Shown: piece after piece, positions 1 to 7,236 of the stretch
Position numbering within the stretch: the first letter of the stretch is position 1
Layout: each line of letters opens with the position of its first letter
Assembly: GCF_001884065.1 (NCBI RefSeq)
Contig: NZ_MACH01000167.1
Span: 1 to 64,000, forward strand
Source: Bacillus proteolyticus
GTDB taxonomy: Bacteria > Bacillota > Bacilli > Bacillales > Bacillaceae_G
Length of the DNA: 64,000 nt
Direction: 5' to 3'
Notes under the pieces: model-generated
The model's database searches: none
Told to the model about the DNA's origin: nothing
The model's input: only the letters and a program-made list of their open reading frames with translations
Made by a program: the position numbers and the translations under genes

Positions 1-320
1 GAACCCGTCACTCCCGTTGAGCCCGTTGCTCCTGTCACTCCCGTCGGACCCGTTGCTCCCGTTACTCCTGTTGCTCCCGTTGGACCCGTTGCTCCTGTTG
101 AGCCCGTTGCTCCCGTTACTCCTGTCGCTCCCGTTGCTCCTGTTGAACCTGTCGCTCCCGTTGGACCTGTTGCTCCCGTTGCTCCTGTTGCTCCCGTTGG
201 ACCTGTTGGCCCAAGCTTAGGAACTGTCCCATCGCAACTAAAACAGCACGAATCAACATGTAAACCATTTTGATTATTACATCCACAATATCCATTTGCA
301 TTATTACTCCATAAAGACAT
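1..320 (-). CDS. Collagen-like GXT-repeat surface/exosporium protein (N-terminal part, cut by window edge)
   Basis: Reading leftward from ATG at 320, the protein has a short Cys-rich head ([14 protein letters not shown], then a second Cys cluster, DSCCFSCDG) followed by an uninterrupted run of Gly-X-Thr triplets ([12 protein letters not shown]) that continues to the window edge. An excellent ribosome site (AGGAGGG, 325-332) fixes the start. Collagen-like GXT proteins of the B. cereus group are mostly exosporium or spore-surface filaments of the BclA type. BclA's usual N-terminal exosporium targeting motif is not evident here, so the location is an inference. The repeats are built from nearly identical 9-bp and 18-bp DNA units and should vary in length between strains. 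The 3' end and any C-terminal globular domain lie outside the window. Confidence 0.85.
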   Translation of the reverse strand, partial: MSLWSNNANGYCGCNNQNGLHVDSCCFSCDGTVPKLGPTGPTGATGATGATGPTGATGSTGATGATGVTGATGSTGATGPTGATGVTGATGPTGVTGATGSTGVTG

Positions 321-388
321 GTTGACCCTCCTTCGTGTTCAATCGTTTAAGTACAGCCCACTAATTAAAAATATCTTTCTAATATAAA

Positions 389-561
389 TCAGTTTTTATT
401 TTCCTTATCAACTACCCGCTCTGGAACAAACCTTTTATAAACAAAGTTTTTTTCCTTACATTCTAATAAATATTACATGCAATACGCTCTCCTTTCGCTT
501 GTACTTTCGCCTTCCTCATTAAAGGAATTTCAGCTCCTTCAACTTTGATACACGTATGCAT
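389..561 (-). pseudogene. Possible frameshifted small gene of unknown function
   Basis: On the minus strand an ORF from ATG at 561 reads MHTCIKVEGAEIPLMRKAKV and on to a TAG after CNIY. A shift of frame at that stop continues into ECKEKNFVYKRFVPERVVDK and ends at TGA (389-391). Both halves look protein-like and join smoothly, which suggests one small gene of about 57 residues broken by a one-base loss or two-base gain near 462-468. I see no convincing ribosome site at the ATG. The family is not recognised. The rest of 321-660 is AT-rich, with no other gene that I can support. Confidence 0.3.
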
Positions 562-623
562 TTTAATATGACATATTAAAATCTATATAAATCGTTATTT
601 TTAGTCTAAATTCCCAAAAAATA

Positions 624-653
624 TTGACACTTAAAATGCCCTCATAGTATGAT
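624..653 (+). promoter_or_regulatory. Sigma-A promoter of the siderophore-uptake remnant
   Basis: TTGACA (624-629) and TATGAT (648-653) are separated by 18 bp. A Fur-type box follows directly, so this looks like an iron-repressed promoter that outlived its genes. Confidence 0.7.
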
Positions 654-666
654 TTGGATGTTTTAA

Positions 667-682
667 TTGATAATGATTTTCA
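667..682 (+). promoter_or_regulatory. Fur box of the siderophore remnant
   Basis: TTGATAATGATTTTCA closely matches the Fur consensus TGATAATNATTATCA. It lies just after the -10 element, where bound Fur would block transcription. It resembles the box in front of isdG. Confidence 0.75.
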
Positions 683-727
683 CCATCGTACATATTGCAA
701 ATAAAACATTTTATTTTTGGGCAGAAG

Positions 728-1348
728 ATGAAGAAAATTATCGGTATTTTCATAGCAGTTCTTCTATTCGATGTTGGATGTGGTCAGCAAAAAGAGGAGA
801 AAAAAGAAACAAAAGCGGACAATAAAAATCAAGCTATAGCAATTAAACACGCTGAAGGGGAAACGAAGTTAGATAAACCAGCGAAAAAAGTTGTTGTACT
901 TGAGTGGGTATATTCAGAAGACTTATTAGCACTTGGTGTTCAGCCAGTAGGGATGGCAGACATTAAGAATTATAATAAAATGAAATAACTCGACGTTCTT
1001 GTGCTTGGCGATGATTTAGCAACCGGACTCGGGCAGCCTGTAAATAAAACGCATCTTGCTCTAATTGTGTTAGTGACACTACTTGCATCAATTAATATTG
1101 CTGCTGTCGGTACTATCGCCTTTTTAGGCCTTGTTGCACCGCACTTAGCGCGAATCGTTGTTGGCATGAATCATCAAAGACTATTCGTTTGTTCAGCACT
1201 GTTTGGAGCAATCCTTCTTTCCGTTGCTGACTTACTCGGACGAACGATTGCATATCCGAAGGAAATTCCTTCTGGGCTTGTTGTTGCTGTACTTGGAGCA
1301 CCGTATTTCTTATGGTTGATGAGGAAGAGTGGGAAGAAGGTTAGTTAA
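728..1348 (+). pseudogene. Collapsed Fe-siderophore ABC transporter: binding-protein N-terminus fused to permease C-terminus
   Basis: From ATG at 728 the frame encodes a lipoprotein signal peptide ([13 protein letters not shown], cysteine in DVGC), a charged linker and the start of a siderophore-binding domain ([17 protein letters not shown]). It stops at TAA 986-988. The same frame then continues without a gap as the last third of a FecCD-type permease: [16 protein letters not shown], the coupling-helix motif GLVAPHLAR, and the C-terminal helix ending in RKSGKKVS. Binding-protein and permease genes are normally separate and together exceed 1.8 kb. The simplest reading is one large deletion that removed the end of the first gene and the beginning of the second. 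GTG at 1001 could start the permease piece, but that piece lacks most membrane helices. The 5' end could be expressed in low iron, but no working transporter is encoded. Confidence 0.85.
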
Positions 1349-1382
1349 AAGACGGCTTCATATATGTGAAGCCGTCTTTTTT
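1347..1382. terminator. Bidirectional rho-independent terminator
   Basis: Inverted repeat AAGACGGCTTCA / TGAAGCCGTCTT flanked by A and T runs. It lies between the permease remnant and the convergent minus-strand gene. Confidence 0.85.
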
Positions 1383-1383
1383 A

Positions 1384-2052
1384 TTATGGCATAAAATTAA
1401 TATAAGCTTTGTACATAAAGTATATAACAAGTGAGTACATGATTATATTAAACACACTTCGTTTTAAAGTTAACCGTCTCTTTAATTTCTTATCCTGTAA
1501 CCTTAGTTCTATTCCGTTTGCTATTTTCAATCTACCTACTATTTGAAATAACTCTCTGTAATCATCAGCATTTCCCAATAATACGTATTCCTTATCATTT
1601 TTATACTTTATATGCAGAAACTCACTTCCACCTTTACGGACTAATATTGTTTTCATATAAGCTACTTCATTCAATACACATACTTTTAAATCAACTTCAT
1701 TATAATAACGATCCATAAAAAACATATACAACCGTTTATTTGTAACGATTAACACATTATTAATACCGAAGTTCATTGCAAGAACGCCTACCCCTAAGCT
1801 CATCGCTGTTCCTGTCTGCCAATTTTTCACGCGAGGATTTTCAGCAAACATACTATATAAAATCTCTTCGCTTCCCTGTAACTCTTCTTGTACAACCTCA
1901 TAACAACGTTTCATTAAAATTGTTTTTGTTACAACTTCTTTTGTACGATCTATTTTCTTTTTATCTATTTTCTCATCATTTCTATAATCATCTACAAAAT
2001 TATCGCTATACTGCAAGTTATTTAATTCCTGAAGTAACTTTTCTTTATTCAT
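1384..2052 (-). CDS. Membrane-anchored PH-like protein paired with a sigma factor
   Basis: This 222-residue protein has a charged N-terminal third, a central block resembling a bacterial PH-like domain (about residues 85-185, with NVLIVTNKRLYMFFMDRYYN) and one transmembrane segment near the C-terminus (NIIMYSLVIYFMYKAY). Its ATG overlaps the stop of the upstream sigma factor gene by four bases (ATGA, 2049-2052), so the two are co-translated. Membrane proteins encoded this way beside sigma factors often act as anti-sigma factors, and that is my inference. The sequence does not show a zinc-binding anti-sigma or RsgI-like domain. The family is not recognised. Confidence 0.7.
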   Translation of the reverse strand: MNKEKLLQELNNLQYSDNFVDDYRNDEKIDKKKIDRTKEVVTKTILMKRCYEVVQEELQGSEEILYSMFAENPRVKNWQTGTAMSLGVGVLAMNFGINNVLIVTNKRLYMFFMDRYYNEVDLKVCVLNEVAYMKTILVRKGGSEFLHIKYKNDKEYVLLGNADDYRELFQIVGRLKIANGIELRLQDKKLKRRLTLKRSVFNIIMYSLVIYFMYKAYINFMP

Positions 2053-2603
2053 TTCTTTTCCCCCCCCAACATCTTCTTCAATTTTTTTCTCCCTCTTGAA
2101 AGCCTGCTATATACCGTATCTCGTGTCATACCGAATTCAAGCGCTATTTCTTGTACGCTATATTCATCTAAATACCTTTTTATAAAAATTTTCTTATCTT
2201 CTTCATTCAATTCTTTAATTAAAACGTAAAAATTATAATCTCGCTCTTCTTTTGTTAAATTGACATTTTTTCTATCTTCATATATTTCTTGCTGAAACTC
2301 TTGTAATTGATAAGCCTTATTACTTTTTCGTTTATAATCAATGGCTTTAAATTTAGCGACAGATATAAGCCAGTTTCTAAATTTCCCACGATTTTCATCA
2401 TAACTACTAATGTTGTACCAAACGATTAATAAAATATCATCAACACATTCGTCCACTAACACCTTACTCTGTGCCGTATCTAAAACACTATGAACCACCT
2501 TATAAATTAAATCCCCATATCGATCAATTGCTGTATGTAATGCTAACATATCTTGCTTTCGAAGACCTTCTACTATTTCTATATCCTTCACCCTTATCAC
2601 CAC
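2049..2603 (-). CDS. Sigma-70 family (ECF-like) RNA polymerase sigma factor
   Basis: About 184 residues with the two-domain layout of small sigma factors. Region 2 is at about residues 25-95 (YGDLIYKVVHSVLD, FRNWLISVAKFKAIDY). Region 4 is at about 125-180, with a helix-turn-helix in SVQEIALEFGMTRDTVYSRL followed by the basic tail RGRKKLKKML. The start is uncertain: only GTG codons are available (2603, 2600 or 2591), because the frame is closed by TAA upstream. A short KEWD-repeat ORF overlaps the first GTG. It forms an operon with the overlapping membrane-protein gene downstream. The target genes cannot be predicted. Confidence 0.85.
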   Translation of the reverse strand: MVIRVKDIEIVEGLRKQDMLALHTAIDRYGDLIYKVVHSVLDTAQSKVLVDECVDDILLIVWYNISSYDENRGKFRNWLISVAKFKAIDYKRKSNKAYQLQEFQQEIYEDRKNVNLTKEERDYNFYVLIKELNEEDKKIFIKRYLDEYSVQEIALEFGMTRDTVYSRLSRGRKKLKKMLGGEKK

Positions 2604-2650
2604 TCTTTATCCCATTCTTTATCCCATTCTTTATCCCATTCTTTATTCAT
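2597..2650 (-). other. Possible leader ORF of 17 residues made of KEWD repeats
   Basis: ATG at 2650 opens MNKEWDKEWDKEWDKEW and ends at TGA 2597-2599, overlapping the first GTG of the sigma factor. Each KEWD is encoded by one 12-bp repeat. No Shine-Dalgarno sequence is visible, and a TATAAT (minus strand, 2649-2654) overlaps the ATG, so this could instead be untranslated leader DNA. Confidence 0.35.
2605..2648 (-). repeat. 12-bp tandem repeat at the 5' end of the sigma factor gene
   Basis: On the minus strand the unit AAAGAATGGGAT is repeated head to tail more than three times, ending in AAAGAGTGG. The period of 12 preserves the reading frame. Confidence 0.85.
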
Positions 2651-2657
2651 TATATAT

Positions 2658-2675
2658 ACGAATGAATACATTCGT
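2658..2675. promoter_or_regulatory. Palindrome upstream of the sigma factor gene
   Basis: ACGAATG AATA CATTCGT has perfect 7-bp arms immediately upstream of the KEWD repeats. It is a candidate operator or hairpin; the binding factor is unknown. Confidence 0.45.
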
Positions 2676-2808
2676 TTTCTGACACTTTTACAAATATTTT
2701 CTAATTATTTTCATATTGTAGCAATGCTTAATTAATTATTTCTTGTGGAACAGGGATTATATTATCTCTCACGAATTTAATCTATGAACAAAAATAGGAG
2801 GGATAACA

Positions 2809-3312
2809 ATGTACCAAACAATTGAAGGCTTCTTACAATCATGGACATACGAGGCTGAGTCTACTCAAAAGATGCTCGATACATTAACAGATGAATCTTT
2901 ATCACAAGAAATTGCACCTGGGCACTGGACGTTAGGGAGAGTCGCTTGGCATATCGTTACAGCACTTCCTGTTATGCTATCTGGTACAGGGCTTAAGTTT
3001 GAAGGGGAAACGAAAGATTATCCTGTTCCAACTTCAGCAAAAACAATTGCAGATGGGTATCGTAAAGTAAATGCGGCTTTTGTTGAAGCACTTCAAAGCG
3101 AATGGACTAATAAAGACTTAACTACTATTAATGATTTCTTTGGTCGCCCTATGCCGAATTCTATATTTTTAATGACGCTCATTAATCATCAAAATCACCA
3201 CCGCGGACAAATGACAGTTTTAATGCGCCAAGCTGGCTTAACAGTTCCTGGCGTATATGGTCCTGCAAAAGAAGAATGGGCTGCGGCTGGAATGGAAGCT
3301 CCTAAAATGTAA
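2809..3312 (+). CDS. DinB-like (DUF664/YfiT type) metal-binding protein
   Basis: A 167-residue soluble four-helix-bundle protein of the DinB/YfiT superfamily. The expected metal-ligand histidines are visible: H48 in VAWHIVTALP and the cluster NHQNHHRGQM at about residues 125-135. Family members bind a divalent metal and include thiol-dependent transferases such as bacillithiol S-transferases; the substrate here is unknown. The start is supported by AGGAGGG eight bases before ATG. The gene stands alone, with its own terminator directly after it. Confidence 0.85.
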   Translation: MYQTIEGFLQSWTYEAESTQKMLDTLTDESLSQEIAPGHWTLGRVAWHIVTALPVMLSGTGLKFEGETKDYPVPTSAKTIADGYRKVNAAFVEALQSEWTNKDLTTINDFFGRPMPNSIFLMTLINHQNHHRGQMTVLMRQAGLTVPGVYGPAKEEWAAAGMEAPKM

Positions 3313-3314
3313 CT

Positions 3315-3357
3315 ACAGAAAAAGACAAGGTGTTTACAAACCTTGTCTTTTTCTGTA
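3315..3357 (+). terminator. Terminator after the DinB-like gene
   Basis: A long inverted repeat (AAAAAGACAAGG / CCTTGTCTTTTT) with T-rich 3' arm. Confidence 0.85.
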
Positions 3358-3450
3358 ACTTGTTTCATGTGAAACTATTTTCTATTAAATGGTTGTTTTA
3401 TGGAAAAAACACGTTAAAATGAATACATATTATAAGGAGGCGCAACCAAA

Positions 3451-3783
3451 TTGAATACAAAAAATAAAAAAATAGTTATGGGAACTATTTTACTAACTTC
3501 TATTATTGGAGTTATTAGTGTATCTCTTTATTTCACATATTATGGTACCCCTTTGGAAAAACAAACAGCAATTACGGAATCAAAAGAATATATTACAAAA
3601 TACTTTAATCTAGATGTGGAAGTCAAAAATACTTCTTACGATGCTAAAATGGATAGCTATGCGGTCTCCTTTGAAACAAGTGGAGACGGAGAATTTACTA
3701 TCGAATATAAAAGTCCTAATAACTTTAACATTTCTCCAGGAGTGCAAGAGTATTTGAGTAAACACTACAAATTTACAGAATAG
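3451..3783 (+). CDS. Small membrane-anchored protein, function unknown
   Basis: A 110-residue protein starting at TTG with a strong AAGGAGG ten bases upstream. Residues about 8-28 form one transmembrane or uncleaved signal segment (IVMGTILLTSIIGVISVSLY). The remaining 80 residues are polar and should lie outside the cell (NLDVEVKNTSYDAKMDSYAV, FETSGDGEFTIEY). No lipobox or sortase motif is present. The extracellular part is short and beta-rich in appearance, but I do not recognise a family. It is monocistronic, with a terminator of its own. Confidence 0.75.
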   Translation: MNTKNKKIVMGTILLTSIIGVISVSLYFTYYGTPLEKQTAITESKEYITKYFNLDVEVKNTSYDAKMDSYAVSFETSGDGEFTIEYKSPNNFNISPGVQEYLSKHYKFTE

Positions 3784-3802
3784 TAACAAAGCATACATAT
3801 AC

Positions 3803-3837
3803 AAAAAAAGAGTTGGTGTAACGCCAACTCTTTTTTC
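3803..3837. terminator. Bidirectional terminator
   Basis: AAAAAAAGAGTTGG TGTAACG CCAACTCTTTTTT lies between two convergent genes and has A and T runs on both sides. Confidence 0.9.
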
Positions 3838-3846
3838 TTATTCTTG

Positions 3847-4542
3847 TCACGCTGTTACATCTTCCCTCTCTATATTTTTAATTCCGTAATATGCAATCGC
3901 AACTCCAATCACTGCAAATGCTAGTTGAAGGGGAAGAAAGGTCGCTATAGGAAATATTGGTGGGTTATTAATTGCAATTAGTACAACGATAATAGACGAA
4001 ACAATAGTAGTTGGCACTGAACGTTTACGCATTCCGAAGTATAGAGGAATTAAGCTTATTCCAGCAGTGGCAATGGCTAAAGGAACGAGATTTATCCCTT
4101 CTTGAATCAATTGATCTACTGTAAATGGATTAGAAAGAATCGAAAAATAACTATCTACTCCAATGAAAATTCCTACTACAAAAATATTGGATAAAATAAC
4201 TGTTATGAATGTTAATATTGCTGTAATAGCCAACTTACTAATCATTATTTTCTTTCGATTAATTGGATAAGAAAACATGAGTAATATTGTTTTGTTTTTA
4301 TATTCATCAATTATTAACTTAGCTATTAGTACAGCACCAAAAATAATAAATGTTGCTCTTACTATTGCACTAGCCATTAACAAAATCGCCTGCGGATCTC
4401 TTATTTCTGGATCTCCCTCTATTTGAGAAACGATGCTGACAAAAATCAATAATGCCAGTATAACAAGATTTGCAATTACTGCTCTCTTCACGTACCAGCC
4501 AAGTTTAAATTTCTTCAGTTCTAGCTTCATAAGACGTAGCAT
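3847..4542 (-). CDS. ABC-2 type transporter permease (second permease of cassette)
   Basis: A 231-residue protein with about six hydrophobic helices and the N-terminal signature MLRLMKLELKKFKLGWYVKR seen in lantibiotic-immunity and YcbO-type permeases. It is a clear paralogue of the permease at 5473-6171: both share RLVIDEYKNKT/KLIIDEYKNKT and ISLIPLYFGMRKRS-like stretches, so they probably form a heterodimer driven by the ATPase at 6186. The start is set by GAGGAGGACC eight bases upstream. It is the last gene of the cassette. The substrate is not determinable; antimicrobial peptide or lipid export is the family-based guess. Confidence 0.85.
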   Translation of the reverse strand: MLRLMKLELKKFKLGWYVKRAVIANLVILALLIFVSIVSQIEGDPEIRDPQAILLMASAIVRATFIIFGAVLIAKLIIDEYKNKTILLMFSYPINRKKIMISKLAITAILTFITVILSNIFVVGIFIGVDSYFSILSNPFTVDQLIQEGINLVPLAIATAGISLIPLYFGMRKRSVPTTIVSSIIVVLIAINNPPIFPIATFLPLQLAFAVIGVAIAYYGIKNIEREDVTA

Positions 4543-4566
4543 GATGGTCCTCCTCTCGTTTAAGAC

Positions 4567-5442
4567 TTAATCAATATAAATTGCTCCTGTTTCACTTAAA
4601 ATCTTCACTTCATTTGTTGCATCACCAATGATTCCTTCTATTATCTTTTCAGTATTCTTGTCTTTCTTCAATCCGTTTACATTCACCATTATGTCATTCG
4701 AATTACTTTTAGCTGTAAGTTTCAATGAAGCTGGAACACCTTTATACCTTACGCCAATATCTCCTGACTTTGTTTCTACAAATAATGATTTTCCTTCTGT
4801 CATATCTTTCAGTAATACTTCACCGGATGTTGAATTGATGTTCATATTGAAGTTGTTTACATTTGTTATATAGTTATCACCAGTCGTAGACTTTATGTTT
4901 AACTCTTGTACTGAACTATCTTTTACAACTAACTCTCCACTTTGCGATATGAATTCGCCTTTCTCTGCCGATAGTCCTAAAATCATTTCATCTCCAGATT
5001 TGCCTTTTGTCACGATACTTTTTACTACTATATCGCTTATTTTCACATCACCAGATTTATTATTTAATACAATTTTATCTATTTCTTTCTTCGGAATAGC
5101 TATAGATATACTATTTTTCTTCCTAAACGTAAAACCATTAAAAAATCTGATCGCCTTTTGTTTTTGTTTAATCACAATTTTCTTTCCGTCATTTTCTATT
5201 TTGACAGGCTCTAAATCGTTATCTACTCTTTGACCTTGAGCAGAAATTACTATTTTGTTACCATCTGTACTTTTAAATTCAATATCCCATTTCTCATTAT
5301 CCACTTCTATTTCTTTTATATTATTTATCTCAAAAGACTTTTCTTTCTTAAAATCTTTCCCCTGAAATGTCTTAAAACCAAAAACCACACTAGCAATTGT
5401 CAGAAATAAAATTGCAATTACTATTTTTTTTTCAACATTCAT
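4567..5442 (-). CDS. DUF4097-type beta-repeat membrane-anchored protein
   Basis: A 291-residue protein with one N-terminal transmembrane helix (IVIAILFLTIASVVFGF) and a long beta-strand-repeat domain marked by repeated SGD/TGD turns (NKSGDVKI, GKSGDEMI, STTGDNYI, TKSGDIGV). This is the pattern of the DUF4097 family, predicted to form a parallel beta-helix on the outer face of the membrane. It sits between the two permease genes, so it probably belongs to the same envelope-stress cassette, perhaps as an extracellular sensor or accessory subunit. No enzymatic residues are recognisable. Confidence 0.8.
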   Translation of the reverse strand: MNVEKKIVIAILFLTIASVVFGFKTFQGKDFKKEKSFEINNIKEIEVDNEKWDIEFKSTDGNKIVISAQGQRVDNDLEPVKIENDGKKIVIKQKQKAIRFFNGFTFRKKNSISIAIPKKEIDKIVLNNKSGDVKISDIVVKSIVTKGKSGDEMILGLSAEKGEFISQSGELVVKDSSVQELNIKSTTGDNYITNVNNFNMNINSTSGEVLLKDMTEGKSLFVETKSGDIGVRYKGVPASLKLTAKSNSNDIMVNVNGLKKDKNTEKIIEGIIGDATNEVKILSETGAIYID

Positions 5443-5472
5443 ACCCCAGTTCGTTGTTGTTTTAAACTTACT

Positions 5473-6171
5473 TTACGCCACATCAACCTTGTCGATTTTA
5501 CGATATGAAAGATAACTAATAAAAATCCCTAATAAACAGAGCACTATTGGGATAGCTATAAAATTATAAAAACTTACTTGATTGTTTCCAATGTTACTGT
5601 TCATTATCATCCCAATTATTACTGCAGAAGTAATCGTTGTCGGTGTCGATTTCTTTCTCATCCCAAAAAATAAAGGAATTAAACTTATACCGGATATCAT
5701 AAATGCATTTATAAAAGTAGCTGGAACGGTAGCTATTATTTCCCCCATCGTAACAGGCGTTTCAATTACTCCCATCATTGGATTCATAAAAAGTATGAGC
5801 AAACTAATAGTGAAAGTAGCAATAATCATGCTCACAAAACAAAAACTAAAAACGATTGTTAATTTCGCCCTCATTAACATTTTCCTTCGCAATGGATACA
5901 TAAACAATAGTTGCATTGTTTTGTTCTTATACTCATCAATTACTAAACGTGATAAAATGACCGAACTAAAAATAAGAAATGTCATCCTAATAAAGATGTT
6001 TGCTAAGGTCATATATTTTGTAAAATCAGTGAGCGCCGCATCTTCTTCCAATTTCGCTCCCAACCCCATAAGACTTACCGCAGCAAAAATTACTATAATA
6101 CAAATTGCTACACCTTTAAAGTAACTAGATAATTGATGTTTCTTCCATTCGAGCTTCATTAGTTTAAACAT
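5473..6171 (-). CDS. ABC-2 type transporter permease (first permease of cassette)
   Basis: A 232-residue integral membrane protein with about six helices, starting MFKLMKLEWKKHQLSSYFKG. ATG at 6171 is preferred over the longer GTG frame because GGAGGTGG lies just upstream. The gene follows the ATPase gene almost without a gap, so the two are translationally linked. By homology class it resembles B. subtilis YcbO and lantibiotic-immunity permeases. Its paralogue at 3847-4542 suggests a two-permease complex. Confidence 0.85.
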   Translation of the reverse strand: MFKLMKLEWKKHQLSSYFKGVAICIIVIFAAVSLMGLGAKLEEDAALTDFTKYMTLANIFIRMTFLIFSSVILSRLVIDEYKNKTMQLLFMYPLRRKMLMRAKLTIVFSFCFVSMIIATFTISLLILFMNPMMGVIETPVTMGEIIATVPATFINAFMISGISLIPLFFGMRKKSTPTTITSAVIIGMIMNSNIGNNQVSFYNFIAIPIVLCLLGIFISYLSYRKIDKVDVA

Positions 6172-6185
6172 ATAAGCCACCTCCA

Positions 6186-7109
6186 TTAAGCATGAATGCC
6201 TTCTCTATCCATTACATTCAAGAAATATTCTTCTAAGGAGCTATGCTTCTTATTAATACTTTCAATTTCTACATCATTCATAATGAGTGCTTTTGAAATT
6301 GCTTGCTGCGTCACCGCCACTTCATAAACACGAATCATGTTTCCACTCATTATTTTGTAATTTTTTATACCGAGTTTATCTTCTAGAATATAAGCTGCAC
6401 GTTTTACATCAGGAACAGTGATTTCAATGTACTCTGTTTGTTTTCCATTAATACTCTTCATTGAAACTTCTTTTATTAGTTTCCCATTTTGAATAACACC
6501 AATTGTATCTGCCATTTGTTCCATTTCGCCTAAAATATGACTAGAAACTAATAAAGTAATGCCATATTCTTTGCAGAGCATTTTAAATAAATCTCGCAAT
6601 TCTTTAATACCAATTGGATCTAAACCGTTAATTGGTTCATCTAAAATGAGAAGCTCTGGTTTTGTCATGATTGCTCTTGCAATACCGAGTCGTTGTTTCA
6701 TCCCTAATGAAAAATCTTTTACTTTTTTATTATCAATGCCGTGCAGTTTCACTAAATTTAAAGCATGATCAATTGCATTTTTATCGTAATAGCCCATATA
6801 TTCACAATGTAATTCTAAGTTTTCCTTTGCTGTTAGCTTCTCATAAAAAACCGGATATTCAATAATTGTTCCCATTCTTTTTAATACTTCATAAGAAGTG
6901 TCTGTTAACTTCTCACCGAAAATTTCAATATCACCGCTCGTCGGTTTGATTAAATTTGTGATCATTTTCATAATCGTTGTTTTACCTGCACCGTTCGGTC
7001 CTAAGAAACCGTATATCTCTCCTTTTTTCACATGCATGTTAACGCTAGAAATAACTTCTTTTCCTTTAAGCACTTTCGTTAACTGATTCGTTTTTAATAT
7101 ATATGTCAT
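6186..7109 (-). CDS. ABC transporter ATP-binding protein (YcbN/BcrA type)
   Basis: A 307-residue ATPase with Walker A GPNGAGKTT (about residues 38-46), Q-loop region, signature LGMKQRLGIARA, Walker B LLILDEP and switch histidine in LVSSHIL. A C-terminal extension of about 90 residues is typical of the BcrA/YcbN subfamily, which exports peptide antibiotics. The length equals that of B. subtilis YcbN, and the regulator-kinase-ATPase-permease order matches ycbLMNO as I recall it. The gene has its own promoter with phased repeats upstream and GAAAGGAGAC as ribosome site. Confidence 0.9.
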   Translation of the reverse strand: MTYILKTNQLTKVLKGKEVISSVNMHVKKGEIYGFLGPNGAGKTTIMKMITNLIKPTSGDIEIFGEKLTDTSYEVLKRMGTIIEYPVFYEKLTAKENLELHCEYMGYYDKNAIDHALNLVKLHGIDNKKVKDFSLGMKQRLGIARAIMTKPELLILDEPINGLDPIGIKELRDLFKMLCKEYGITLLVSSHILGEMEQMADTIGVIQNGKLIKEVSMKSINGKQTEYIEITVPDVKRAAYILEDKLGIKNYKIMSGNMIRVYEVAVTQQAISKALIMNDVEIESINKKHSSLEEYFLNVMDREGIHA

Positions 7110-7141
7110 GTCACTGTCTCCTTTCGCACTACTTTATATTT

Positions 7142-7198
7142 CTATAATAGACAACGAAAATCTCTTTTTTCTTACCCGTTCCTTACAAATTTCTTACG
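7142..7198 (-). promoter_or_regulatory. ABC-cassette promoter with three 11-bp direct repeats (candidate response-regulator boxes)
   Basis: On the minus strand GTAAGAAATTT, GTAAGGAACGG and GTAAGAAAAAA follow head to tail; their GTAAG cores start at 7197, 7186 and 7175, exactly 11 bp apart. A -10 element TATTAT lies at 7144-7149. The third repeat covers the -35 position, where no TTGACA is present. This is the geometry of activation by OmpR/PhoP-family regulators such as the one encoded at 8172-8864. Confidence 0.6.
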
Positions 7199-7201
7199 CT
7201 G

Positions 7202-7236
7202 AAAAAAAGCTTGTAGAATCTACTTCTCTACAAGCT
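7202..7236 (-). terminator. Terminator overlapping the sensor-kinase stop codon
   Basis: Minus-strand stem CTTGTAG / CTACAAG, followed by a run of T, separates the kinase transcript from the separately promoted ABC cassette. Confidence 0.75.

Noticed and set aside
17-220. Plus-strand Leu/Pro-rich ORF of 67 residues
   Set aside because: It is the opposite strand of the collagen-like GXT repeats and has no ribosome site.
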